This document shows, one piece after another, positions 8,869-17,169 of a DNA stretch of 64,000 nt (its first letter is position 1; each line of letters begins with the position of its first letter). Source of the DNA: Solirubrobacteraceae bacterium (GTDB lineage: Bacteria > Actinomycetota > Thermoleophilia > Solirubrobacterales > Solirubrobacteraceae); the NCBI GenBank assembly GCA_030447505.1, contig JAUJOT010000008.1, forward strand, positions 1 to 64,000. The letters run 5' to 3'. The notes under the pieces were generated by a model, which saw only the letters and a program-made list of their open reading frames with translations, was not told the origin of the DNA and ran no database searches. The position numbers and the translations under genes were made by a program.

Positions 8869-9399
8869 ATCCATCCTCCGCTTTCGGAACCTCTGGTTCC
8901 ACAGCCGGTCCGCTCTCCTTGAGCCGGGAGCCCCTGATCCGGAACGCGTCTGCTTCGTACCCGGCCTATCGCCGTGAGGCCTGCGAGCCTTGCAAGCGTG
9001 GGCGGAGGGAAGCGTGCGTTGCATCACACTGCGGACTCCGACACTATCGGACTTGGAGTACCCCGGAGAGCGTGGCGATTGGCTACGCGCCGGCACCGTT
9101 CAGCCGCACGTCGACAGAAGGACTCTGGATCAGCACCGAATCGGCCGACAAGTAGATCTCCTCGTGCACAGCCTCCCGCCGCAGCTGCGTGCGGCGAGCG
9201 CGGCGGTCGCCGTCCCCGCGCGGCTCGGACACTCGTCCAGGTCGTGCCGACTCGGCTGCTCGTCGATCCGTTCCGCACCGACCCAGTGAGCGACTCCCGT
9301 AACCGGGCCTGTCGCAGAGGAGGGACCCCCGGCGGTCGTCAAGTCGCCGGTCATTCCCATTTCCTCGCGGCGGGCCCGCCCCACGAAGGACGGACTCTG
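8869..9399. other. Intergenic region between divergent genes
   Basis: About 530 bp between the leftward methyltransferase and the rightward secreted protein. An open frame extends upstream of 9400, but its composition and lack of recognisable protein argue against coding. Promoters for both genes should lie here, yet I found no clear -35/-10 pair. Confidence 0.4.
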
Positions 9400-10962
9400 T
9401 TGTCTTGCCCAATCCGCCAGCGTACGTCGTCTCCGATCCCCGCCCAGCGCACCCGGCGCCGCGCCCTCGCCTTCTTGCTGGCCGTGATGACCGCGCTGGT
9501 CCCGGCGGCCACGGCCGAGGCGGCCCGCAGCATCCCCGTCGGACTCGCGAGCACCAACGATCAGAACCTGCGCACACACGAAAGCCTGCTTGCGATCCGC
9601 TTCGTGCTCGATCGTGATACGAGCATGTATCGATTCATGAGCGGCTTCAAGACGCAGGGCGCCTCGTGGGACCCGCATTCCGGCAGCAAGTGCGGCGGCC
9701 CCGGCAGTGGGTGCTACGGGGCGGGAGACGGCGGCATCGTCAACGCGCGCCTGGTGACCGTCAAGGCCGACGGCACGCCGAACCTCTCGAACGTGCTCGC
9801 CGAGGAGACGCGCAGCGCGAAGGATCGCTACTTCGACTCCAAGAACTCGTACGGCGTCGACGGCATCACGCAGATGATCTTCTCCAGCATGGGAGGCATA
9901 CAGCTGAAGCGGAACACGATGTACGCGATGGTCTACCGCAACACCCACCGTGACCCGGTTTCCAACTTCTTCTCGATCAATTCCCCGACGGTCAAGGAGT
10001 CTGCGGCGGGACCGAACGGCCGCAACAACCTCGATCCGGATGCAGCGGGGGCCATCGCCGGCCTCGATCCCCGCGAGGCCGTCGCCTCGTCGACCAACGG
10101 CGGCGGAAGCTGGAGCTGGGGCCGCCAGGTCGGTCCCTACTTCGGCAGCCCGTCCAGCGACGACGGCACCCGTCTTCCGTGGTATGGGTGGCAGACCTCG
10201 GCTTCCACCAAGCCGCAGGCCAACCAGCCCTACTACCAGTACTGGAACCAGTGCAGCGCCTGCACGCTGACCGCGCGCAACGTCCCCCGCAAGACCACGC
10301 TCACGGAGGCGGGCGGCTACGCGCCGGTCGGTTCCTCGGTCGGCGTGGTAACCGTCAGGAACACCCGAACGGGCCAGATCGGGCGCACCGGGTCGCTCGG
10401 GAGCGGGATCGTCAAGGGCGCGCTGAGCTCGCCGGTCGCGGTGGAGCCGGGGGATACATACGAGATCACGAACACCGGCACGGTCTACCGCTACGAGGCC
10501 GATGCCTTCCTGGTCAAGGTCTTCGGCCTCGGCGCGGGCGCCTTCCCGTTCACCACGGCCGGCAGCGCGGATGCGGCTCAGCTGTTCGCACTGCCCCATC
10601 CGTACTTCGCCGTACCGGAGCCTGTCGTCGCGAGATCACCGCGACGCGTGATTCTCAAGCGGGCAACGCTCATCCTCCGCCGCGCCGCCGCCAGCCGCCG
10701 TAACGCCAGCCGCGTAGGCCGGATGGTGCTCAAGGGCCAGGTCACCGGGCCGCGCGCGCGACCGGGCCTGCGCGTCGCCATCCAGATGCGGCGGCACGCC
10801 GGCGGGTGGCGCACGATCGGGCGTACCGAACTGCGCTCGCGAGGCCGCTTCGTGCTGGACCTGCGCGTGAACGTGCGGCGACCCGGAGATCGGCTGCGGG
10901 TGCGCGCGGCCGCTCCCGGGGCGGGCCGCTCGGTGTCGGTCCGCGTTGCGCTCAAGCGCTGA
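9400..10962 (+). CDS. Secreted protein of unknown function with C-terminal Ig-like domain
   Basis: A 520-aa protein from a TTG start with AAGGA (9386-9390) 9 nt upstream. A signal peptide (ALAFLLAVMTALVPAATAEA) is followed by a large exported domain (LASTNDQNLRTHESLLAIRF, with a Cys-containing loop SGSKCGGPGSGCYG and a CSAC pair) that looks like a beta-rich lectin or jelly-roll type fold. The last 110 residues, rich in Arg and Val, resemble a beta-sandwich linker like the one ending the oxidase at 17170-19755. It may bind the exopolysaccharide made by the neighbours; that is inference from location. No family is recognised. A longer in-frame start at 8974 is unlikely because the signal peptide would be buried. 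Confidence 0.6.
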   Translation: MSCPIRQRTSSPIPAQRTRRRALAFLLAVMTALVPAATAEAARSIPVGLASTNDQNLRTHESLLAIRFVLDRDTSMYRFMSGFKTQGASWDPHSGSKCGGPGSGCYGAGDGGIVNARLVTVKADGTPNLSNVLAEETRSAKDRYFDSKNSYGVDGITQMIFSSMGGIQLKRNTMYAMVYRNTHRDPVSNFFSINSPTVKESAAGPNGRNNLDPDAAGAIAGLDPREAVASSTNGGGSWSWGRQVGPYFGSPSSDDGTRLPWYGWQTSASTKPQANQPYYQYWNQCSACTLTARNVPRKTTLTEAGGYAPVGSSVGVVTVRNTRTGQIGRTGSLGSGIVKGALSSPVAVEPGDTYEITNTGTVYRYEADAFLVKVFGLGAGAFPFTTAGSADAAQLFALPHPYFAVPEPVVARSPRRVILKRATLILRRAAASRRNASRVGRMVLKGQVTGPRARPGLRVAIQMRRHAGGWRTIGRTELRSRGRFVLDLRVNVRRPGDRLRVRAAAPGAGRSVSVRVALKR

Positions 10963-10964
10963 CT

Positions 10965-12488
10965 TCAGCGGGCGAAGAAGCGGGCCGCGAGCAGGCGCGG
11001 CCAGCGCATCGGCGATGCGACGATCATCGCCAGGTAGAGGATGGCGAGTCCCGCCTGCACCGCGATCAGGAGCACGAGCGTGGCACCCGACCCCTGCACG
11101 ACCGGCCGCAGGGCGAGGCCGATCAGCACCGTGAGCAGCCCGATCGGCAGCGCGTACTGCAGCCCGTAGACGGACCAGCTGACGCCGAAGAAGCGGTGCA
11201 CGGTGGCAAAGGCGAGGGCACCCTGTACGGTCACGCCGGCAGCGAAAGCCCAAGCCACGCCGATCGCCGGCCGGACGAGCTCGAACGGGAGCGTCACCGC
11301 CGCCACCATCACGAAGACCCCGAGCGCGACGAGGTTGTTGCGTGAGTTGTAGGACTTCACCTCGACGGCATCGAGCGTGTTGCGCAGCATCAGATATAGC
11401 ACGAACATCCCGGCCGGGGAGACCACCACCCGCACCACCGAAGAAGCCTGCTCGAACTCCGGTCCGAGCCACACCCTCACGGCGATGTCGGCATACAGCA
11501 GCGCCTGGGCGCTGGCGAAGATCGCCACGGTGGTGGCGAACGCCGACAGCTGCGCGACGTACTCCGAGGCCCGCTCGCGGTCCGAGGTCCACAGCTTCGT
11601 GAGCGTCGGGAGCAGCACGAGCCCGAGCGGGACAACCGACAGCGACAGGATGCCGAGGACCTGCTGCCCGGCGCTCAGGTACGCGACGTCTGTCAGCGAG
11701 CCGACGTGCGCAGCCAGGATCGGCACCAGCACGAACAGTCCCACCTGGGCGAGCTCGCCAGGCACACGCCGGCGCCCGTAGACCCACAGCCGTCGGCGTC
11801 CCCGCGGCACGAGCGCGCGGTGGCGCGTGCGCAGCGCGACAGTCAGCGGGCGAACGATGGAAAGCAGCGACAGGATCGCCGTCCCCAATGCCATGTAGAT
11901 GATCAGCCGGTGCACCGGCTCGTCGGGATACAGGGCGACGAGCGCCGGGGGAAGCGCGGCCATCCCGAGGACCTGCAGCAGCCCCGCTTCTCGCAGCCTC
12001 AACAGCCCCCGGAAGTAGCCGTAGGCGAGGTAGAAGAGTGTCGTCGCCGAGAGCAGCAGCACGAAGGGCGGCACGTAAGGCGTCGCATTCGGATCGCCGA
12101 AGAAGAGCGCTGCGGTTGCCGAAGGGACCGCAAGGGTCGCTCCGGCGGCGACGACGACGGCCGCGCCGCAGATCAGAACTGCGCCGGCAACGTAGCCCTC
12201 CGCCGAGGGGTCCCCCTGCCCCCGGGGGAGCGCGAGGTAGCGCGGCAGCCCTCCGATGAGCCCGACCGTGACGATCGGGAACAGCACGGTCACCGCCTGC
12301 TTGACGAGCGAGTATGCGGCGAAGCCCTCGGCCCCCGCCTGCGTGGCAAGCAGGCGCGCGAGCAACAGCCCGCCCATCGCGACGCACGCCGAAGCCAAGA
12401 TCGTGACCGATACGTCGCGGAAGAACGGATGCACGCGCCGCCGCCGGGCGGGGGGAGACTCGCCCGCCTCGTGTCCTTCGGGCCACAT
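10965..12488 (-). CDS. Polysaccharide flippase (Wzx/MOP family)
   Basis: A 507-aa integral membrane protein with about 12-14 hydrophobic helices, starting RVHPFFRDVSVTILASACVA and containing EGFAAYSLVKQAVTVLFPIV, the usual pattern of RfbX/Wzx and MATE-like lipid-linked oligosaccharide flippases. It should move undecaprenyl-PP repeat units across the membrane for the Wzy enzymes. I chose ATG 12488 (AGGA 7 nt upstream); an in-frame extension to 12608 is Arg-rich and unlikely. The stop lies 3 bp from that of the convergent secreted-protein gene. Confidence 0.8.
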   Translation of the reverse strand: MWPEGHEAGESPPARRRRVHPFFRDVSVTILASACVAMGGLLLARLLATQAGAEGFAAYSLVKQAVTVLFPIVTVGLIGGLPRYLALPRGQGDPSAEGYVAGAVLICGAAVVVAAGATLAVPSATAALFFGDPNATPYVPPFVLLLSATTLFYLAYGYFRGLLRLREAGLLQVLGMAALPPALVALYPDEPVHRLIIYMALGTAILSLLSIVRPLTVALRTRHRALVPRGRRRLWVYGRRRVPGELAQVGLFVLVPILAAHVGSLTDVAYLSAGQQVLGILSLSVVPLGLVLLPTLTKLWTSDRERASEYVAQLSAFATTVAIFASAQALLYADIAVRVWLGPEFEQASSVVRVVVSPAGMFVLYLMLRNTLDAVEVKSYNSRNNLVALGVFVMVAAVTLPFELVRPAIGVAWAFAAGVTVQGALAFATVHRFFGVSWSVYGLQYALPIGLLTVLIGLALRPVVQGSGATLVLLIAVQAGLAILYLAMIVASPMRWPRLLAARFFAR

Positions 12489-12676
12489 CGTCACATCCTG
12501 CCCGGTCGCACGGTCGAGAGGCCGGCGCCGCACGCCGAAGAGCTTCGTCGCGCCTATCGCAGCGAATGACGCGCCTCGTGCACGCAGCCGGAGCGGGCCC
12601 CGCGTCACGGCTGGAGTTGAGTCGGCTCGGTGGCGCCGGGACCAGGCGGAGCTCGGGCCAGGCCAACCGAGGGTCG

Positions 12677-12705
12677 TTGACAGTCTCGATCAAGTCGCTT
12701 AGCGT
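12677..12705 (+). promoter_or_regulatory. Sigma-70-type promoter for the TolB-like gene
   Basis: TTGACA (12677-12682), a 17-bp spacer and TAGCGT (12700-12705) form a well-matched housekeeping promoter 54 bp before the GTG at 12759. TANNNT is a usual actinobacterial -10 form. Confidence 0.65.
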
Positions 12706-12758
12706 CAGGTGGACTCGGGGAGGCCGCGCCCCCTACATGCGGAAGGCAAGGAGGCTTT

Positions 12759-13760
12759 GTGAGCGTCTTCATCGGAACATCTCGGTCATCGCACCCACGT
12801 CCCAGCAGCCGGTGCAGGTCGGCGTCGCATCGGGTAGATGCCAGGCCCCGCTCGGCAGGAATCGTCGCTGCGCTCGGGCTTGCCGTCGCGCTGGTCGCGA
12901 CGGCGCCGCCCGCCGACGCGAGCTTCCCCGGAGGCAGCGGCCGGATCGTCTTCACGAGCGATCGCGCCGGCGCCGGCAGCGAGGTCTTCACGATGAGCAA
13001 GACGGGCCGCAAGGTGACCCGGCTCACCAAGAACCGCACCAGCGAGGGTGAAGCCGCGTTCTCACGCAGCGGCAGGACGATCGTCTTCGTCCGCGGCTCG
13101 CGCAGTCGCGCAGAGATCTGGACGATGAGCGCCAGCGGCAAGCGCAAGCGCCGGCTGACCCGCGACTCGATAGCTGATGCCAGCCCGTCGTGGTCGCCCA
13201 ACGGCAAGCTGATCGTCTTTCGCAGTTCGCGCGCGCGCCAGCTCGACGGCACGCCCAACCTCGACATCTGGGTGATGAACGCCAACGGCTCCGGGAAGAG
13301 GCGCCTGACGACCCATGACGCGAGCGACGACGATCCCGTCTTCTCCCCCGACGGCACCAAGATCGCCTATCGCTCGTTCGCGAACGGCCAGTCGCATATT
13401 GTCGTGATGAACGCGGACGGGACGGGCGAGACCCGTCTGATGAACGCTCCGGGAGCCAGCGATCCGGATTGGTCTCCCGACGGCCGCAGAATAGTGTTCC
13501 AGAGCCTGCGCGACGGGAACCCCGAGATATACGTGATGAACGCCGACGGCAGGAACCAGCGGCGCTTGACCCGCACGCGGTCGGCGGCGGAGCGCTTGCC
13601 TGTGTTCTCACCCAGCGGCCTCGAGATCGCCTTCGAGCGAAACTACCCGAGGCGCGGCTCCGACGTCTACGTCATGCGCTCAAACGGTAAGCGGGTCAGG
13701 CGGCTCACGCGGTTCCGCGGCTACGACGGACGCCCTGACTGGCAGCCGATACGTCGCTGA
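12759..13760 (+). CDS. Secreted TolB-like beta-propeller protein (PD40 repeats)
   Basis: A 333-aa protein from GTG with AAGGAGG at 12748-12754. A basic N-terminus and hydrophobic stretch (IVAALGLAVALVATAPPADA) form a signal peptide. Five or six WD40/PD40-like repeats follow, each with the sequence pattern GRIVFTSDR, xEVFTMSKTG, RRLT (for example IVFQSLRDGNPEIYVMNADG). Such propellers are found in TolB and in dipeptidyl-peptidase N-domains; here there is no peptidase domain, so a binding or scaffold role is likely. It sits between the flippase and the IS21 element. Confidence 0.75.
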   Translation: MSVFIGTSRSSHPRPSSRCRSASHRVDARPRSAGIVAALGLAVALVATAPPADASFPGGSGRIVFTSDRAGAGSEVFTMSKTGRKVTRLTKNRTSEGEAAFSRSGRTIVFVRGSRSRAEIWTMSASGKRKRRLTRDSIADASPSWSPNGKLIVFRSSRARQLDGTPNLDIWVMNANGSGKRRLTTHDASDDDPVFSPDGTKIAYRSFANGQSHIVVMNADGTGETRLMNAPGASDPDWSPDGRRIVFQSLRDGNPEIYVMNADGRNQRRLTRTRSAAERLPVFSPSGLEIAFERNYPRRGSDVYVMRSNGKRVRRLTRFRGYDGRPDWQPIRR

Positions 13761-14181
13761 CGGGCGAGGCGGGTTTGCTCTCGCGCGCGCTCTGGGCGTC
13801 GCCGCCGCACGCGCGCGGGCGGCGAGGCGCCCTGCGAGCAGCGTCGGCCTAGAGGCGTAGTAGTCGGCGGTGCGCAGCTCGCGATGGGGTCGAGCAGTCG
13901 CTCGTGCTGAACCCAGCGCGCGACCGCTCTCCGGTCGCGCGCTGGTGCCCGCGCGCAAGCCGACACCCTCAAGGGTCTGGCAGATGGTTCGCCAAGCAGC
14001 CTCGGTCCCTCGTCGACACGCGGCGAGCTCGAAGCCTGACGCAACCGCTGGATCTCCGAGCTCCTGCGGGTCAATACGGACACCTACCAGTCGGCCTCGG
14101 CGTTCGCGCACCTTCCAGTGCAGCGTCGCCGAGTGGATCGCGGGATCGGCGGTGCAGGCGCGATCGGGCGCTCGCTCCGCA
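13761..14181. other. Non-genic flank of IS21 with a strong hairpin
   Basis: No confident gene. CCAGCGCGCGACCG (13913-13926) and CGGTCGCGCGCTGG (13932-13945) form a perfect 14-bp stem with a 5-nt loop. A minus-strand frame is open through this stretch and, if the IS21 element and one target copy are removed, continues into 17006-17169; it resembles no family I know. Confidence 0.45.
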
Positions 14182-14277
14182 TGACGGCGGCCATGGGAAT
14201 CTCCCCGTAGGCGGCCATCGGATCTCCCCGCTGGCGGTCGCTGGATCTCCCCGCCCGTGGCCATCGGTTCTCCCCAC
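14182..14277. repeat. IS21 left-end repeat array
   Basis: Four imperfect copies of a 20-25-bp unit of the type GCGGCCATCGGATCTCCCCG lie in tandem. The last (14257-14276) is the perfect inverse of 16911-16930. They are probable binding sites for the IstA transposase. Confidence 0.75.
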
Positions 14278-14346
14278 GATTCTGTCCTGATCGGCCGGTA
14301 CTGACCGGCGCGTCCTGTCATCGACGCGCGTGCGGGAGGGTCCGGC

Positions 14347-15840
14347 TTGAAGAGCTCGGAGGAAGTGATGGAGATCCTGGAGGCGTTTGATTTGACCGGC
14401 ACGCTGCGTGGCGCTGCGGAGCTGGCGGGCTGTGATCACAAGACGGTCGCGCACTGGGTGCGCGCTCGTGACGAGGCCGGCGGCGGGCTGCCCGTGCCGA
14501 CGCGGCCGCGGCCGCGCATCGACGCGTTCGCGGAGAAGATCGAGGAGTGGGTGGACCGGTCGCGCGGGAAGATCCGCGCGGACGCGGCGCATCAGCGACT
14601 GGTCGCGATGGGCTACATGGGTTCGGAGCGCACGACGCGCCGCGCGGTCGCTGAGGCGAAGCGACGGTGGCGCGCCGAGCACGGGCGCCGCACGAGGCCG
14701 TGGGTCGTCGAGCCGGGCTTGTGGATGCAGTGGGACTACGGCGACGGGCCGGTCGTCGAGGGGCGCTCGACGGTGTTGTTCTGCGCCTGGCTTGCGTGGT
14801 CGCGCTACCGCGTCGTGCTGGCGTTGCGTGATCGCACGATGGCGTCGGTGGTGATGGCGCTTGACCGCTCGTTGCGGGCGTTCGGTGGCGCGCCGACGTA
14901 CGCGCTGACTGACAACGAGAAGACGGTGTCGGTTGATCATGTCTGCGGGATCGCGGTCCGCAACGCGACGATCGTGGCGGTTGGCCGCCACTACGGTCTG
15001 ACGATCGCGACGTGCGTGCCGGCGGACCCTGAGAGCAAGGGTGGCTCGGAGGCGACCGTTCGGATCGCCAAGGCCGACCTCGTCCCGACTGATCACAACC
15101 TGCGCGACGCCTACGCGTCCTTCGGCGAGCTTGAGCAGGCGTGCGCCGTGTTCTGTGAGCGCGTCAACACGCGCGAGCACCGGATCACGCGGCGCGCGCC
15201 GGCGGTGATGCTCGCCGAGGAACGCGACAGGTTGCACCGGCTGCCGACGATGGCGCACACGGTCTGCTTCGGTGAGACGCGCAGGGTGTCGTGGCAGTCG
15301 ACGATCAGTGTCGGCGGCGCGCTTTACTCCGTCCCGTCGACGCTCGTCGACGAGCGGGTGTGGGCGCGCGCTGAGGGTGGCAAGCTCGTCGTCGTTTATG
15401 CCGATGGCGAGGCGGGGTCGCGTGAGGTCGCGCGGCACGCGTTGACGACGCCGGGCCAGCCGAGCATCGACCAGCGCCACTACCCGCCCAGGCCTGCGGG
15501 CGCGATCGAGCGCAAGCCGCGCGCGCGCAGCGCCGACGAGGAGGCGTTTCTTGCGATCGGATCGGGCGCGGAGGCGTGGCTGATCGCCGCCGCCGCGGCC
15601 GGCGCGAGCCGGGTGCGGCGCAAGCTCGCCGAAGCCGTCGACCTCGCCAAGCTCCACGGCTCGGGCCAGGTCGACGAGGCGCTGCGGGCCGCGGCGGATG
15701 CCGGGCGCTTCGCTGACGGCGATCTCGCCGCGATCCTCGCCCACCACGACAGCGCGAAGGTGATCGCGTTTCCTGCCAAGGCCAGCGAGCAGCAGTCGCT
15801 GCAGCGCTCCACGGCGGCGTGGGAGGGCTACGGGCGATGA
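14347..15840 (+). CDS. istA: IS21 transposase IstA
   Basis: A 497-aa DDE transposase from TTG with GGGAGGG upstream. The N-terminal helix-turn-helix (about residues 15-45: FDLTGTLRGAAELAGCDHKT then WVR) binds the end repeats. The rve-type catalytic core has WDYGDG (D130), ALTDNEK (D189) and the KGGSE segment (E235) as probable metal ligands. The C-terminal region binds DNA. The stop overlaps the next ATG. It works with the IstB ATPase. The length is normal for the family and no lesion is seen. Confidence 0.92.
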   Translation: MKSSEEVMEILEAFDLTGTLRGAAELAGCDHKTVAHWVRARDEAGGGLPVPTRPRPRIDAFAEKIEEWVDRSRGKIRADAAHQRLVAMGYMGSERTTRRAVAEAKRRWRAEHGRRTRPWVVEPGLWMQWDYGDGPVVEGRSTVLFCAWLAWSRYRVVLALRDRTMASVVMALDRSLRAFGGAPTYALTDNEKTVSVDHVCGIAVRNATIVAVGRHYGLTIATCVPADPESKGGSEATVRIAKADLVPTDHNLRDAYASFGELEQACAVFCERVNTREHRITRRAPAVMLAEERDRLHRLPTMAHTVCFGETRRVSWQSTISVGGALYSVPSTLVDERVWARAEGGKLVVVYADGEAGSREVARHALTTPGQPSIDQRHYPPRPAGAIERKPRARSADEEAFLAIGSGAEAWLIAAAAAGASRVRRKLAEAVDLAKLHGSGQVDEALRAAADAGRFADGDLAAILAHHDSAKVIAFPAKASEQQSLQRSTAAWEGYGR

Positions 15841-16067
15841 CCGACTACTACTCCAGCATCCGTGTGCTGATCGATCCCGAGCAGTCTGACCCGTTGCCCG
15901 ACGGGGGCCGCCGCCAAGATGTCAGCGTGATCCTCACCGACGCTTCGCGCGGCGACCGGGCGTTGCGCCCGGCGGCGGTCGCGCTGTTGGTCTGCCAAGC
16001 CAGGGCACTGGCGTTCGAGTTGCTCGAGGTCGCCGAGCACGCCGACCGCATGAGGACACCGCGATGA
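15837..16067 (+). CDS. Small IS21 accessory ORF between istA and istB
   Basis: A 76-aa protein (MTDYYSSIRVLIDPEQSDPL...) overlapping istA by ATGA and istB by ATGA, so it is translated as part of the transposition operon. I do not recognise a domain. Its conserved position suggests it is coding and not a gap. Its function is unknown; it may link translation of istA to istB. Confidence 0.6.
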   Translation: MTDYYSSIRVLIDPEQSDPLPDGGRRQDVSVILTDASRGDRALRPAAVALLVCQARALAFELLEVAEHADRMRTPR

Positions 16068-16846
16068 GCGTCAAGACGCCGATCGCTCCGCCGCTGCCCG
16101 CCGAGATCGACCGGCTGCTGCGCCGGCTGCGGATGCCCTACGTTCGCCACGCGGCCCCCGAGGTCCTCGCGACAGCCAAGTCGCAGCGCTGGGATCCCGC
16201 CGAAGTCCTGCGCGTCCTTCTGGTCGAGGAGGCGGCCGGTCGTGACCGCGCGACGATCCGGATGCGTCGCCGAGCGAGCGGGTTGCCGGCCGGCAAGACG
16301 TTCGACGCGTGGAAGGAGAACGCCTCACCGATCCCACAAGCCACCCAGCAGGCGCTCAGGACGCTGGAGTGGGTCGCCCGGGCGGAGAACCTCTGCATCT
16401 GCGGACCGTCGGGGACCGGCAAGAGCCACCTCGCCGAAGCGCTCGGGCACGCCGCGATCGACGAGGGCAAGACCGTCGCGTGGCACACACTGGAGAGCCT
16501 CGCGACGCTGCTGCGACGCCACCGCGCCGACGACAGCGTGAACAAGGCGATCGGCCGGCTGATCCGCGCCGACCTGATCCTGATCGATGACGTCGGGATG
16601 CTTCCCGTCGCCGCCGACGCCGCTGAAGCGTTGTTCCGCGTCGTCGACGCCGCCTACGAGAAGCGCTCGATCGCCCTGACCAGCAACATCCACCCCGCCG
16701 GCTTCGACGAGCTGATGCCCAAGACCCTCGCCGCGGCGACCGTCGACCGGCTGCTGCACCACGCGCATGTGCTGCTGACCGACGGGACGGACTCCTACCG
16801 CTTGGCGCAAGCAACCGCCGGCAAGGGGGTGAGGCCCCTGACCTGA
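16064..16846 (+). CDS. istB: IS21 helper ATPase IstB
   Basis: A 260-aa AAA+ protein related to DnaC. Walker A is GPSGTGKSH (residues 114-122), Walker B LILIDDVG (171-178), and a sensor-like SNIHP segment follows. It assembles on target DNA and activates IstA, directing insertion. The length and motifs are complete. The start overlaps the stop of the middle ORF. Confidence 0.93.
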   Translation: MSVKTPIAPPLPAEIDRLLRRLRMPYVRHAAPEVLATAKSQRWDPAEVLRVLLVEEAAGRDRATIRMRRRASGLPAGKTFDAWKENASPIPQATQQALRTLEWVARAENLCICGPSGTGKSHLAEALGHAAIDEGKTVAWHTLESLATLLRRHRADDSVNKAIGRLIRADLILIDDVGMLPVAADAAEALFRVVDAAYEKRSIALTSNIHPAGFDELMPKTLAAATVDRLLHHAHVLLTDGTDSYRLAQATAGKGVRPLT

Positions 16847-16910
16847 CGCGCGCAGCGCGCTATCGCCGCTCGCCTCGCCCTACGGGCTCGGCTTCGCGAC
16901 GACAGCGCGC

Positions 16911-17005
16911 TGGGGAGAACCGATGGCCACCAGTGGGGAGACAACGTGTCCGCCAATGGGGGAACCGATGGCCGTAGCTGGGGAGAAACCGATGGCCGTT
17001 GACAC
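16911..17005. repeat. IS21 right-end repeat array
   Basis: Four inverted-orientation copies of the left-end motif: TGGGGAGAACCGATGGCCAC at 16911-16930, then variants ending in GGGGAGAAACCGATGGCC and TTGACA at the terminus. The flank 17006-17169 beyond it holds the second CCGCA and no confident gene. Confidence 0.75.
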
Positions 17006-17169
17006 CGCAGCGCCAGCCAGACGCGGCGCGATCAGCTCATCGGCGTACTTCTTGTCGTGCTCACAGGCCGGCGAATCTCCTTTGCCCAGGACCGGATCCT
17101 GATGTTCGAAGCCCGTCCCCAGCCCGGCTCTGGTCCGGCGTGAACCTAGACGTTTGGCGTGGGTGGTGA

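Larger units (their letters stand above)
14182..17005 (+). mobile_element. IS21-family insertion sequence, apparently intact
   Basis: The 2,824-bp element begins TGACGG (14182) and ends TTGACA (17005). CCGCA occurs directly before (14177-14181) and after (17006-17010), a 5-bp target duplication typical of IS21 transposition. It encodes istA, a small middle ORF and istB with overlapping ATGA junctions. Both ends carry several related copies of a roughly 20-bp motif around GGCCATCGG.TCTCCCC. The innermost pair, 14257-14276 and 16911-16930, is a perfect 20-bp inverted repeat. Intact genes plus a perfect target duplication indicate a recent insertion. Confidence 0.88.

Noticed and set aside
8974-9399. 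N-terminal extension of the secreted protein at 9400
   Set aside because: It would place about 140 Arg-rich residues before a clear signal peptide, and a TTG with AAGGA fits the signal peptide start.
14182-14277. CRISPR-like repeats
   Set aside because: The units are imperfect, contiguous, without spacers, and mirrored at the other IS21 end; they are transposase sites. No CRISPR array or cas gene is seen in the window.
17000-17005. TTGACA at the IS21 right end as an outward -35 box
   Set aside because: No TANNNT-like -10 lies 16-18 bp downstream and the next gene is 165 bp away; the bases are explained as the IS terminus.
17030-17080. Minus-strand EHDKKYADELIA as a start of class I fructose-bisphosphate aldolase
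   Set aside because: The following conserved aldolase segment (GKGILAADES type) is absent on the joined flank, so the likeness is limited to a few residues.
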